This document shows positions 7,480 through 15,076 of a stretch of 33,927 nucleotides of DNA, one piece after another. The notes beneath the pieces were generated by a model. It had not been told where the DNA came from and made no database searches. It was given only the letters and a program-made list of their open reading frames with translations. How positions within the stretch are numbered: position 1 is the stretch's first letter; every line of letters begins with the position of its first letter. A program made the translations under genes and the position numbers. Source of the stretch: Brevundimonas sp. UBA4609 (GTDB lineage Bacteria; Pseudomonadota; Alphaproteobacteria; Caulobacterales; Caulobacteraceae); contig DGIZ01000132.1 of NCBI GenBank assembly GCA_002386585.1, positions 1 through 33,927 on the forward strand, read 5' to 3'.

Positions 7480-7992
7480 ATGCGCCCTACCCGCTGGCCG
7501 ACCGCCGCCGCCTTCACCCTCATGGCCGCCCTTTCCGCCGCCTTGGGAGCCTGCGCGCCCAGCGTCGCCCCGCTGAAGGCCAACGGCGCGCCCGTGCCCG
7601 TCGCGGGCTACGACTGGTTCCTGAACGAAGACCCGGACGAGCCGCGCCTGTCCTATGGCCTGGCCCAGTCGGACGACGTGCCGCTCAGCCTCATGTGCGC
7701 GCCCGGTTCGGGCAAGATAGGCCTGTCCCTGGCTGCGGACCCGGCGCCCGCCCGCCGCTCCATCACCCTGGAATCGGGCGGCGATACCGAAACCTACGCC
7801 GCACGCGTCGAAGCGGCCGACGTGCACGACGGCGTCCACCTGATCGCCTCCGCTCCCGCCTCCGATCCCGTCTTCCAGCGGTTTCACCGCCTCGGCTGGC
7901 TGGCGGTGTGGGACGGCGACCAGCGCGCGATGATGGCCGCCCAGCCCGGTTCGGAAGGCCGTGCGGCGCGTTTCCTGGAGTTGTGTCGCTGA
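7480..7992 (+). CDS. Small putative lipoprotein, paralogue 3 of 3
   Basis: 170 residues from the ATG at 7480, chosen over a GTG/ATG-like start at 7459 because AGGACGAGG sits just upstream. The signal ends in the lipobox-like ALSAALGAC, so it is probably lipidated, unlike its two siblings. The core repeats the family pattern: DEPRLSYGLAQSDDVPLSLM then CAPGSGK, later SDPVFQRFHRLG, ending RFLELCR. It begins 8 nt after the stop of paralogue 2. Function unknown. Confidence 0.75.
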   Translation: MRPTRWPTAAAFTLMAALSAALGACAPSVAPLKANGAPVPVAGYDWFLNEDPDEPRLSYGLAQSDDVPLSLMCAPGSGKIGLSLAADPAPARRSITLESGGDTETYAARVEAADVHDGVHLIASAPASDPVFQRFHRLGWLAVWDGDQRAMMAAQPGSEGRAARFLELCR

Positions 7993-8055
7993 AGGCTTGA
8001 CCGCAGCGGCGACGTCCGCTCCCCTCCCCGCCAGTTCTTGGGAGGGCTTTAGTTC

Positions 8056-9846
8056 ATGCGTCATCTTCTTCTCGCCGCCGGGATCGGCCTGTCGAGCCTT
8101 GCAGGCGCCGCCGCCCTGCCGACCCAGGCCGCCGTCGTTCAAAGCCCTTCGCCCGCCGCCGCGCTGGACACCCTGCTGGTCGATTATGAGGCGTATCTGC
8201 GCCAGAACGATCCCATCGGCTCGGGCATGGACGGCGACCGCGCCGCCCTGTCGCGCCTGCCCGACGCCAGCCGTGCGGGCGAACTGGCCCGCCGCGCCCC
8301 GCTGAACGCCCTGAAGGCGCGACTGGAGGCCATCAATCCGGCCTCTCTGGACGAAGCCCACCGCCTGAACCACGCCTTCGTCGGCTATCTGATCGGCCGC
8401 GAGCTGGAGCGGATCGAACTGGACCCGTCGCGTCTGGCCTTCGACTCCGAAGGCGGCCCCGGCCAGCTGCTGGCCTATCTGGCCCCCGCCACGCGCATCG
8501 CCACGGCGGCCGACGCCGAGGCCTGGCTGGCCCGGCTGGAGGCGGCGCCCGCCTATTACGACGCCGGGATCGCCAACACCCGGCGCGGGTTGGAGACCGG
8601 CCTGATCCAGGCCCGTTCGGTCGTCGACAGCGCCCTGGCCCAGGCCGAGCGCGACCTGACGCCGGGCGAAGCGGGCGATGTCCTGCTGCGCCCGTTCAAC
8701 GCCCTGCCCGCCACCATCCCCGCCGCCCAGCAGGAACAGTTCCGCGACCGCGCCCGCGCCCTGGTCGAGGGACCGATCACCGCCCGCCGCACCGCCTGGC
8801 GCGACCTGCTACGCGACGAATACGCGCCCAAGGCCCCGCAGGAGCCGGGTCTGGTCCACCGCCCCGGCGGTCGCGACCTGTACGCCTTCCTGGTCCGCAG
8901 CCACACCACCACCGACCTGACGCCCGATCAGGTGCACGAGATAGGCCAACAGGAAGTCGCCCGCATCCGCGCCCGCATGGAGACGGAAATGCGCGCCGCC
9001 GGCTGGACCGGCGACTTCGCCGGCTTCCTGACCTTCCTGCGCACCGACCCGCAATTCTACGCCCAGACGCGCGAAGAACTGCTGGAGAAGGCGTCAGAGA
9101 TCGCCAAACGCTCGGACGACCGCCTGCCGTCCTTGTTCGCCACCCTGCCGCGCCTGCCCTACGGCGTGCGTCCGGTGCCGATCGAGATGGAGGAGACCTA
9201 CACCACCGGCCGCTACAACTCCGGCTCGATGGCGACGGGCGTGGCCGGGGGCTACATCGTCAACACCGGCAAGCTGGACCAGCGGCCCCTGTATGAACTG
9301 CCCGCCCTCACGGTGCACGAGGCCGTTCCGGGCCACCACCTGCAGATCGCCCTGCAGCAGGAAGCCGCCGACCAGCCCTATTACCGCCGCCGCGCCTCGG
9401 TGACGGCCTTCAGCGAAGGCTGGGGCCTGTATTCCGAGTTCCTGGGCGAGGAGATGGGCATCTATCGCACGCCCTATGAGCGGTTCGGCCGCCTCAGCTA
9501 TGAGATGTGGCGCGCCTGCCGTCTGGTGGCCGACACCGGCCTGCACTGGCTGGGCTGGAGCGAGGAACAGGCCCGCGCCTGCTTCCGCGACAACTCGGCC
9601 CTGTCGGCGCACAACATCGAGACCGAGCTGCAGCGCTACATCGGCGATCCCGGCCAGGCCACGGCCTATAAGATCGGCGAGATCCGCCTGCGCGAGATCC
9701 GTCAGAAGGCCGAGCGCGAACTGGGCGACCGCTTCGACGTGCGGACCTTCCACGACGCCCTGCTGGTCGACGGCGCCCTGCCCCTGGCCCTGCTGGATGC
9801 GCGCATGGAGCGCTGGATCGCCGAACAGAAGACCGCCTCCCAGTAA
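8056..9846 (+). CDS. DUF885 family secreted metallopeptidase-like protein
   Basis: 596 residues with a signal peptide (about 1-26, ending LPTQA). The defining DUF885 motif HEAVPGHHLQ begins at His421, with an E-G-W-x-L-Y segment about 35 residues later (FSEGWGLYSEF) as in gluzincin-like enzymes where His/His/Glu bind zinc. The C-terminal RxxxGDPGQATAYKIG and DALLVDGALPLALLDARM blocks are also typical. Proteins of this family are often annotated as dipeptidases or oligopeptidases; substrate here is unknown. Length is normal for the family. Confidence 0.88.
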   Translation: MRHLLLAAGIGLSSLAGAAALPTQAAVVQSPSPAAALDTLLVDYEAYLRQNDPIGSGMDGDRAALSRLPDASRAGELARRAPLNALKARLEAINPASLDEAHRLNHAFVGYLIGRELERIELDPSRLAFDSEGGPGQLLAYLAPATRIATAADAEAWLARLEAAPAYYDAGIANTRRGLETGLIQARSVVDSALAQAERDLTPGEAGDVLLRPFNALPATIPAAQQEQFRDRARALVEGPITARRTAWRDLLRDEYAPKAPQEPGLVHRPGGRDLYAFLVRSHTTTDLTPDQVHEIGQQEVARIRARMETEMRAAGWTGDFAGFLTFLRTDPQFYAQTREELLEKASEIAKRSDDRLPSLFATLPRLPYGVRPVPIEMEETYTTGRYNSGSMATGVAGGYIVNTGKLDQRPLYELPALTVHEAVPGHHLQIALQQEAADQPYYRRRASVTAFSEGWGLYSEFLGEEMGIYRTPYERFGRLSYEMWRACRLVADTGLHWLGWSEEQARACFRDNSALSAHNIETELQRYIGDPGQATAYKIGEIRLREIRQKAERELGDRFDVRTFHDALLVDGALPLALLDARMERWIAEQKTASQ

Positions 9847-9863
9847 GAAAGCGTCCCTCCGAC

Positions 9864-10232
9864 ATGAATTTCATCAAACGCATCTTCGGCTCTGTGCAGC
9901 CGCGCTATCTGATCCGCGCCTATGTGCTCAGCGCCGCCTTCATGGCGCTGATGGTCTGGATGACGCTGTCGGCGGGCGGCGCCCAGCCCCTGCATGACCG
10001 CGCCGCCACCCTGGCCGTCTTCGGCGCCGGCGCCCTGCTGTTTCCCTTCTCCAAACTGGTCTGGGACGAGATCAAGCGGGTGATGATGGGCGAGACCGTC
10101 TTCTTCATGAACGCCTTCATCCTGATGTTCCTGAAGCTGATCGTGAACCTCTTCTTGTGGGGCTTCTCGATCTTCATCGCCCCCGTGGGGATTCTCTACC
10201 TGTGGTTCCGGTCGCGGAACGCCGCCGCCTAA
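9864..10232 (+). CDS. Small integral membrane protein of unknown function
   Basis: 122 residues with about four hydrophobic stretches: residues about 14-38, 48-64 and a long C-terminal pair (about 78-115, MNAFILMFLKLIVNLFLWG, IFIAPVGILYLWF). It starts 17 nt after the DUF885 gene, so the two are probably co-transcribed. Its stop overlaps by 4 bp the stop of the convergent downstream gene. I do not recognise a family with certainty. Confidence 0.75.
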   Translation: MNFIKRIFGSVQPRYLIRAYVLSAAFMALMVWMTLSAGGAQPLHDRAATLAVFGAGALLFPFSKLVWDEIKRVMMGETVFFMNAFILMFLKLIVNLFLWGFSIFIAPVGILYLWFRSRNAAA

Positions 10233-10570
10233 AGCCCCAGTTCGGCCCGCGCCTTCTTCGTCAGTTTGGCGGCGATCAGGGCGTGGGCCGACTTCAGATG
10301 ATCGGCCAGCTCGTCATCCGGCCAGTCGCCCGGATCAGCCAGATGCACCCATTTCGCCCGCGCCAGATAGGGGGCGGGCGCGGCCCGCCCCTCCTCAGTC
10401 AGCACTTCATAGGCGATATCGGAGACCTTGAACGACAGCCCGCCTTCGGCCCCGATCAGGGCGAACATCTTGCCGCCGACCTTATAGGCGTCATGCCCGG
10501 GTCCGAACGGGTGATCCATCGTCGCCCCCGCCAGCGCCAGGCAGACCTTGCCGACCCCCGCGCGATCCAT
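10229..10570 (-). CDS. MmcQ/YjbR family protein
   Basis: 113 residues with the compact MmcQ/YjbR (CyaY-like fold) pattern: CLALAGATMDHPFGPGHDAY near the N-terminus, KVGGKMFALIGAEGGLSFKV in the middle, and DDELADHLKSAHALIAAKL at the end. These proteins are thought to bind DNA but have no firm role. The start lies 1 nt after the msrA stop, so it is the second gene of a two-gene operon. Confidence 0.88.
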   Translation of the reverse strand: MDRAGVGKVCLALAGATMDHPFGPGHDAYKVGGKMFALIGAEGGLSFKVSDIAYEVLTEEGRAAPAPYLARAKWVHLADPGDWPDDELADHLKSAHALIAAKLTKKARAELGL

Positions 10571-10571
10571 T

Positions 10572-11222
10572 TTAGGCCCCGACGCCCAGGCCGATCGGGC
10601 AGACCACGCCCGTCCCGCCGATGCCGCAATAGCCCGCCGGGTTCTTGGCCAGATAGCCCTGGTGGTAGTCCTCGGCGAAGTAATAAGGCCCGGCCGGTTC
10701 GATCTCGGTCGTGATCACGCCTCGCCCCGCCGCGCTCAGCGCCGCCTGATAGGCGTCGCGCGAAGCCTCGGCTTCCGCCTGCTGCGCCTCGTTCAGCGTA
10801 TAGATCGCCGAGCGGTACTGGGTGCCCAGATCATTGCCCTGGCGCATCCCCTGCGTCGGATCATGGTTCTCCCAGAAGGCCTTCAGCAGGTCGCCGTAGG
10901 TGATCCTGGTCGGATCGAACACCACCTGCACCACCTCCGCATGGCCGGTGCGGCCCGAACAGACCTCCTCATAGGTCGGATTGGGCGTGATCCCGCCCGC
11001 ATAGCCGGCCGACGTCGTCCACACGCCCGGCAACTGCCAGAACACCCGCTCCACGCCCCAGAAACAGCCCATGCCGAACACGGCCGTCTCCATCCCCGCC
11101 GGATGCGGCCCCTTCAGCGCATGACCCAGGACGAAGTGGGTCTCATCGGTCGGCAACGCCTCGGCCCGACCCGGCAGAGCCGTCTCAGGCGTGGGCAGTT
11201 CATCGGTCTTCTTCAACAACAT
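10572..11222 (-). CDS. msrA: Peptide-methionine (S)-S-oxide reductase MsrA
   Basis: 216 residues from the ATG at 11222; the frame extends to 11270 but the extra residues are basic and non-conserved. The catalytic motif GCFWGVE lies at 52-58 with Cys53 as nucleophile, followed by [10 protein letters not shown]-x-V-C-S-G-x-T-G-H-A-E and [15 protein letters not shown]. The C-terminal [13 protein letters not shown] holds candidate resolving cysteines. It reduces methionine-S-sulfoxide in proteins using thioredoxin and is followed directly by the MmcQ/YjbR gene. Confidence 0.95.
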   Translation of the reverse strand: MLLKKTDELPTPETALPGRAEALPTDETHFVLGHALKGPHPAGMETAVFGMGCFWGVERVFWQLPGVWTTSAGYAGGITPNPTYEEVCSGRTGHAEVVQVVFDPTRITYGDLLKAFWENHDPTQGMRQGNDLGTQYRSAIYTLNEAQQAEAEASRDAYQAALSAAGRGVITTEIEPAGPYYFAEDYHQGYLAKNPAGYCGIGGTGVVCPIGLGVGA

Positions 11223-11367
11223 GGCGCGAACTCCGCGAAAACAGCGTCTTCGCCTATATGGAGGCTTCAAGGGCGCTTGCCCATGGGGACGTCATGCTCT
11301 AATCAGCCCCTCCCGTCGGTCCGCTCCCGACGGTTCCGCCCCGGATGCATCCGGGCCCAGGTGGAAT

Positions 11368-11457
11368 GGACAGGTGGCCGAGTGGTTGAAGGCGCACGCC
11401 TGGAACGCGTGTATAGGGGCAACTCTATCGAGGGTTCGAATCCCTCTCTGTCCGCCA
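11368..11457 (+). tRNA. tRNA-Ser (anticodon GGA)
   Basis: 90 nt with encoded CCA (11455-11457). The acceptor stem GGACAGG pairs with TCTGTCC next to discriminator G. The anticodon stem CACGC/GCGTG closes the loop CTGGAAC with anticodon GGA, reading UCC and UCU. A long variable arm (TATAGGGGCAACTCTATC region) and a GGTTCGAATCC T-arm complete the class II serine form. Its 3' end is the integration site of the adjacent element. Confidence 0.97.
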
Positions 11458-11459
11458 CC
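11443..11459 (+). repeat. attL, tRNA-side 17-bp direct repeat
   Basis: CCTCTCTGTCCGCCACC spans the T-stem end, the acceptor 3' strand, the discriminator and CCA of tRNA-Ser. It is identical to 17366-17382 and differs on both flanking bases, so the shared core is exactly 17 bp. The element keeps the tRNA intact. Confidence 0.82.
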
Positions 11460-11485
11460 ACCATCGCAATTTCCTTTATTTTCAA

Positions 11486-12580
11486 TTAGTTACAGGTTGC
11501 TTTGGCTACTTTCCCGTTCGGGTTAGCCAAGTTTTGTTCGCCTTGTGTACCGCCGATCATGGCGAAAGCTGCTGTCGCCAGCAGCCGTTGATCGCGCGCC
11601 TTGGTGTACCTCTCCACCTCTTTCGACGTCTGGTGTCCCGTCACCGCCTTGATTTGCGCCTCAGTGCAACCCGCATCAGCCAGGCGAGTCGCCGCTGATT
11701 TGCGAAGGCCATGCGCCGAGCGGTCGGGAACCCCCGCCTGCCGGCACGCGCTTCGGAACCAGTTGCCGAACCCGCCCGCCGTGAAGCCCACGCTGGACTG
11801 CGTGACCAGGAACAACATCTGACCAGGCGGCACGTTGTCGAGCGACGCCTTGAGGCGAGGATGGATCGGCAATTCGAGGAAGGCCTTGGTCTTCTCCTGC
11901 CGCACCAGGATGGCGCCGTCCTGGACGTGCTGCAGTCCCATCTTGCGAACGTCGCCCGACCGCTGAGCTGTGTAGAGCAGCAGGTCGAAGGCCAGCCGCT
12001 CACGCGTCCCCACAGGCCAATGCGCTTCGAACTTGGCGATGTCCCCTTCGCCCCACACAGGAAAGCCCTCAGAGGCGATCTTCAGCGGCTTGATGCCGAC
12101 CGCCGGGTTGTCCGGCCGCATCTGCCGCGCCACCGCAAAGGCCAGCATCCAGCGCAGCACCTTGACCAGGTTGTTCGCAGCCGACGGCAGGTTCGCCCTA
12201 CGATCGCGCATCAGCAGGATATGCTCCTGCCGGATCGCCCGAACCGCCTTGTCGCCGTGCTCTGTGCGCAGCCGTTCGATGATCCCGCGATAGGTGGCCT
12301 GCGTCGAGCGCGACAGTTGCGCCCATTCAGCCGATCCATAAATGGCGACCGCCAGGGCGTTGATCGATCCAGGCACAGTGCGGGAGGCGCCGATCTCTAC
12401 CTTGGTCGTCACGCCGTTCGCCGCCGCCTCATACTCTGCTGCGAACTGAGCGGAGCCCGGCAGGCCGTGAAGATAGACCGTGCGCCGACCGACCTTGCGG
12501 TATCGATATCTGAGAGTGCCGTGCCGGTCGCGAAAGGCGCTCACATGCGGAAAGCCGATTACCTTAAGGCCTCGTCCCAC
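11486..12580 (-). CDS. int: Tyrosine recombinase/phage-type integrase of the tRNA-Ser element
   Basis: 364 residues from a GTG at 12580 preceded by AGAGGTGA on the coding strand. The N-terminal arm-binding region has [13 protein letters not shown] (about 16-28). The catalytic set is complete: Arg207 (TAQRSGDV), His290 and Arg293 (HGLRK), His316 (TGHQ) and Tyr325 (ERYTKA). It should cut and join within the 17-bp core. Its 3' end lies 28 bp from the tRNA, the usual arrangement for tRNA-targeting islands. It overlaps the upstream small gene by 22 nt, so the two are translationally linked. Confidence 0.95.
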   Translation of the reverse strand: MGRGLKVIGFPHVSAFRDRHGTLRYRYRKVGRRTVYLHGLPGSAQFAAEYEAAANGVTTKVEIGASRTVPGSINALAVAIYGSAEWAQLSRSTQATYRGIIERLRTEHGDKAVRAIRQEHILLMRDRRANLPSAANNLVKVLRWMLAFAVARQMRPDNPAVGIKPLKIASEGFPVWGEGDIAKFEAHWPVGTRERLAFDLLLYTAQRSGDVRKMGLQHVQDGAILVRQEKTKAFLELPIHPRLKASLDNVPPGQMLFLVTQSSVGFTAGGFGNWFRSACRQAGVPDRSAHGLRKSAATRLADAGCTEAQIKAVTGHQTSKEVERYTKARDQRLLATAAFAMIGGTQGEQNLANPNGKVAKATCN

Positions 12581-12759
12581 GCGCTCACCTCTGCGGCCAA
12601 GTCTGAACTGACAGGTTGCGGCGCAATCAGCGCCAGGTTCAAGCGAACCTCGCCGCCGGGCAGCAACTCCAGCGAGCCCACCGGCACCCCCTTCTCCTTG
12701 AGAATATCCATGACGCGTCGAAGCTCATGCTTCTTCACGACCCCTGGCCCTTTCGCCAC
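12559..12759 (-). CDS. Small protein coupled to the integrase, possible excision/control factor
   Basis: 66 residues from the GTG at 12759, chosen because GGAGG lies 5 nt upstream; a TTG at 12771 would lack spacing. The sequence (KKHELRRVMDILKEKGVPVG then LLPGGEVRLNLAL) suggests a short alpha-helix followed by a beta hairpin. No known domain is recognised. Small genes placed just upstream of and overlapping integrases often encode recombination directionality factors, but this is inference from position. Confidence 0.6.
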   Translation of the reverse strand: MAKGPGVVKKHELRRVMDILKEKGVPVGSLELLPGGEVRLNLALIAPQPVSSDLAAEVSAWDEALR

Positions 12760-12777
12760 CAACGCCTCCAAAAACAG

Positions 12778-12800
12778 TAACGCTTAGAGTTAAGGCGTTA
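12778..12800. promoter_or_regulatory. Inverted repeat upstream of the integrase operon
   Basis: TAACGC (12778-12783) and GCGTTA (12795-12800) flank an AT-rich 11-nt centre that is itself partly symmetrical (TTA GAG TTA). It sits just upstream of the Shine-Dalgarno of the small int-coupled gene, where an operator controlling that operon would be expected. Confidence 0.4.
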
Positions 12801-12870
12801 GCCAGTGGCCCATGAACACCGCAAGGGCGCATTTCAGCACCCATCGTCGAGCCTGCGAGTAAGGCCCGCA

Positions 12871-12886
12871 AATGTGATCTCACATT
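12871..12886. promoter_or_regulatory. Palindromic operator-like site AATGTGA-N2-TCACATT
   Basis: Perfect 7-bp arms (12871-12877 and 12880-12886), extendable by GCA/TGC on each side with one extra base on the left. It lies in the 265-bp space between the int operon and the rightward small frame at 13025. The half sites look like Crp/Fnr sites but the 2-bp spacer is too short for those; a phage-type repressor or Xis-like factor is more likely. Confidence 0.5.
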
Positions 12887-12907
12887 GCATATCCTGCCCC
12901 CTTCATG

Positions 12908-12947
12908 GGTGCGAATAGATGCGTCGAGATGCGAAAAGATGCGCACG
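12908..12947. repeat. Four 10-bp-phased iterons (GATGCG / GGTGCG)
   Basis: GGTGCG at 12908 and GATGCG at 12918, 12928 and 12938 recur at exactly one helical turn. Three of the four units end in A before the next unit. Such spacing places binding sites on one DNA face, as for excisionase arrays or small iterons. They lie 22 bp from the palindrome at 12871-12886. Confidence 0.65.
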
Positions 12948-13024
12948 ATTTTCTCGTCTCTTCTCTAGCAATCTGTGGCATATTTACGCCACCACACGAT
13001 GGCTAACTCAAACCGAGCGACCTA

Positions 13025-13180
13025 ATGAACACCAAACCGAAGGACGGTGCGGACGACATCGAGGACATCCTGGACGATCCATTCGCGACATTTACCGAAT
13101 GGAATGGCGAAGCCGACCGCGACGCCGATAGGGCTGCGTGCCCAGAGGTCGCGGTAGATCATCGACGCTTGCGGCGATAG
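13025..13180 (+). CDS. Small acidic protein, antitoxin-like fragment (doubtful)
   Basis: 51 residues, ATG overlapping the TAA of a 9-codon leader frame (12999-13025, TAATG). The first 35 residues (DDIEDILDDPFATFTEWNGE, ADRD) recall the acidic D-P-F-x-x-F-x-E-W-x-x-E-A-D tail common to small plasmid antitoxins; the rest is not like it and may be read-through of a broken 3' end. It overlaps the opposite-strand frame at 13092-13346, so at most one of the two is likely to be fully real. Confidence 0.3.
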   Translation: MNTKPKDGADDIEDILDDPFATFTEWNGEADRDADRAACPEVAVDHRRLRR

Positions 13181-13346
13181 CGGCCTCCAGCTTTGCCAGG
13201 AAGCTAGACGCCGCGTCACTCTCCAGCAGAGACAGGGCGGCGCTTGCCGATGGCAGACGGGCGGCCTTTGCAGCCTCGGCCGCCGCAAACATGGCCGCTT
13301 CGGCCGCCGCCAGCTTCTCGGCGTCGGTCATTTCAGTTTCGGCCAT
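13092..13346 (-). CDS. Small alanine-rich helical protein, unknown
   Basis: 84 residues from the ATG at 13346, preceded by GGAGG with 5-nt spacing, which argues for a real start. The N-terminal two thirds is Ala/Glu helical (EKLAAAEAAMFAAAEAAKAA, then SLLESDAASSFLAKLEAAI); the basic C-terminus covers the frame on the other strand. It has the look of a small phage accessory protein, but no family is recognised. Confidence 0.42.
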   Translation of the reverse strand: MAETEMTDAEKLAAAEAAMFAAAEAAKAARLPSASAALSLLESDAASSFLAKLEAAIAASVDDLPRPLGTQPYRRRGRLRHSIR

Positions 13347-13800
13347 ATGGGCCTCCATGAGATTTTGGGATTGCAATCAGACCGAGCCGCTCGTGAACAC
13401 GACCGGCACCGTAATTTGTCGCCGTTCGCCAGTTCCTGCGTCGGTGACAGTCGCGACGAAGAGCGACTCGGTTCTCTCTGCCCCCCCCCCCACGTCCTTC
13501 GTGAAGGTTGTGGTCAACTGATTGGGCGCAGCTACGACAGAGACACTTCAGGCCGTCCAGCACGAACTCAGGCTCGGTGATCGTGAAGGCCGATCCCGGA
13601 CCGATCCTTTTTTGTATCGCTCGGGCTATCGCGTCCTATCGATGCCGGAGGGTGTACCGGCATGCCCTGAGGGGGAGGTCCTCTGGACCGGAGAGCGTGC
13701 TGCTGTTCTCCGGTGCGAGGGGTTGCTTCGAGTCCTGTACGGCGTGGATGGTTTCGTTACCCAAAATAACTGGAACGGAAGCGCCGTCTCTGCTTGGCAT
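13347..13800. other. Stretch without a convincing gene; contains an 11-C tract
   Basis: No frame here has both a good start and coherent composition. On the minus strand short stretches read plausibly (for example TESLFVATVTDAG followed by QITVPVVFTSGSV and a stop just before the small gene at 13346) but lack a start codon after an upstream stop. A run of 11 C lies at 13481-13491. This looks like the remains of one or more phage-type genes. Confidence 0.5.
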
Positions 13801-13826
13801 GAAAAAGGCCCGCCGAAGCGAGCCTT
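13801..13826 (-). terminator. Rho-independent terminator of the three-gene cargo operon
   Basis: On the minus strand a stem of AAGGC and CGC pairs with GCG and GCCTT around a TTCG tetraloop with one mismatch, followed by TTTTTC. It lies about 50 bp past the stop of the last cargo gene (13876), in the correct orientation. It marks the end of that transcript and makes overlapping frames at 13626-13905 unlikely to be genes. Confidence 0.82.
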
Positions 13827-13875
13827 GGGGCAAAGAAAGAACATCAGGCAGTGTACTTTGAATTACTCTTCTGAG

Positions 13876-14457
13876 TTAGATTCCCGCCCTTCTCAAAAGA
13901 GGTAAAAGCAAATCGACACTATCTGCCTGAATAATATTTTGGGCCATAAAATCTCTTAGACTATATCGACGATCTCGTTCGATTTTCTTTACGGCAGATT
14001 TAGATCCAGCAGGAGTGCGCGCTAAAATATCGGCATGATGAGTTTTATCAGAATCTGGCGTATGGTACACGCTGAAGTGTTCTTCTGGTTCACCCACTCT
14101 TCTTAGATCCAAAGCGGAAAACACAACCGCTCCAAGAAGCTCTTGCGGCTCAGCGCCCTTCGTCATGAGACAATCAATAGTAGAGCGAATTTCGTCATCA
14201 CTCGCGCCGCAACGGATAAGAGAGACGCCACTAGAATTCGCACTTGTTAGCTTTGCTGTCAGTATTTCACCAGCAGTATACATGCCAGGACTCGTCAAGA
14301 CTCGCGCGAGCATTTCCCGCCTGTCTATTCCAGTATAATCATCTGACTTTAGTGACCAGGTTTCACATAAACCGCCTGGAAATGCTTCATCTAAAGCGGT
14401 CGCCTTATCATTAAAGGCAGCGCCCTGCCAGGTGGCGCGGCAGATTTCACCACTCAT
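13876..14457 (-). CDS. Cargo gene C: unrecognised protein of the TIGR04255-linked operon
   Basis: 193 residues. The ATG overlaps the upstream stop (ATGA at 14454-14457) and lacks its own Shine-Dalgarno, so translation is coupled to gene B. The sequence has no membrane segment or signal. Visible blocks are an N-terminal CRATWQGAAFND, a middle SLIRCGASDDEIRSTIDCL, and a C-terminal EEHFSVYHTPDSDKTHHADIL, a S-V-x-x-x-x-x-D-x-x-x-H-A-D-I style motif; four or more Cys and several His are present. It is AT-richer than the flanking chromosome. No known domain is recognised. It is followed by a strong terminator, so it ends the operon. Confidence 0.8.
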   Translation of the reverse strand: MSGEICRATWQGAAFNDKATALDEAFPGGLCETWSLKSDDYTGIDRREMLARVLTSPGMYTAGEILTAKLTSANSSGVSLIRCGASDDEIRSTIDCLMTKGAEPQELLGAVVFSALDLRRVGEPEEHFSVYHTPDSDKTHHADILARTPAGSKSAVKKIERDRRYSLRDFMAQNIIQADSVDLLLPLLRRAGI

Positions 14458-15074
14458 TCTGTGAAGGTCGCTCTTAGTTTTGAAAGAACGGCTTCTAACT
14501 TCTCGGGTAAGCCGGATTTGTCGAAGTGAAGCTCCGTTTCCACTTCAGAGTCATCACCAGGAACGTCAATTACAAATTCAAATGTATCTCCCGATGTGAA
14601 GCTAATTTCTCCCTCTCCACCCGTGTAATGGAGAAGAAACATCGGTCTTCCGAGGGCGTCTAGAGTGGCGATGGGCTCAATGGGAAAGGAACGTAGATGG
14701 CCAAGCATGTTGGCCGCTGCCTCGATCGCCTCCTGGTCAGGGGCAGGCGCCCCCTCAGCATCCCAATTGGCCGCCCACCCGGAGAATGTCCGCAATCTCT
14801 GAAGGGCCGATACGGAGCGTGTTGGGGTAGCAACTTGATGATTGGCGCATACCATGAACATAGCTGCCCGAGCGTAATCCGGCCCATCGAGGATGTGCAT
14901 AGCAGACATGCTTATGCTGGCGGAATGGACAAGGCGCCTCAGTTCCGCAGCGAATGCTATTGCCGCGATGTTGTGCTGCCCTGGACGAGAGGATGTGCGA
15001 TGCTCCCAGTCGACATCAGGCACCGTGTCTGCGTAGTTTTTTTCCGTCTCGGCACTAAGACTCGACGTAGACAT
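14454..15074 (-). CDS. Cargo gene B: protein with NWDAEGAPAPD motif
   Basis: 206 residues, preceded by GAGG with 6-nt spacing, starting 2 nt after the gene A stop. After an N-terminal helical region (about 30-75), the motif GWAANWDAEGAPAPDQEAIE (about 98-117) and then PIATLDALGRPMFLLHYTGG and GEISFTSGDTFEFVI form an alpha + beta unit. I recall the N-W-D-x-E-G-A-x-x-P pattern from short proteins in accessory regions of many bacteria, usually unnamed. No catalytic motif is certain. It is soluble and lacks a signal peptide. Coupling to genes A and C suggests a joint complex. Confidence 0.82.
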   Translation of the reverse strand: MSTSSLSAETEKNYADTVPDVDWEHRTSSRPGQHNIAAIAFAAELRRLVHSASISMSAMHILDGPDYARAAMFMVCANHQVATPTRSVSALQRLRTFSGWAANWDAEGAPAPDQEAIEAAANMLGHLRSFPIEPIATLDALGRPMFLLHYTGGEGEISFTSGDTFEFVIDVPGDDSEVETELHFDKSGLPEKLEAVLSKLRATFTE

Positions 15075-15076
15075 AT

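Noticed and set aside
12871..12886. Palindrome read as a Crp/Fnr site
   Set aside because: The TGTGA and TCACA half sites are separated by 2 bp, not the 6 bp those proteins need; kept only as a generic operator.
13333..13563. Leftward frame through the 11-C tract as a gene
   Set aside because: It has a weak start and no Shine-Dalgarno, its 3' part is unlike a protein (many Arg/His), and it overlaps the better small gene at 13092-13346.
13626..13905. Short frames on both strands at 13.5-13.9 kb
   Set aside because: They run across the intrinsic terminator at 13801-13826, so their protein-like look there is accidental.
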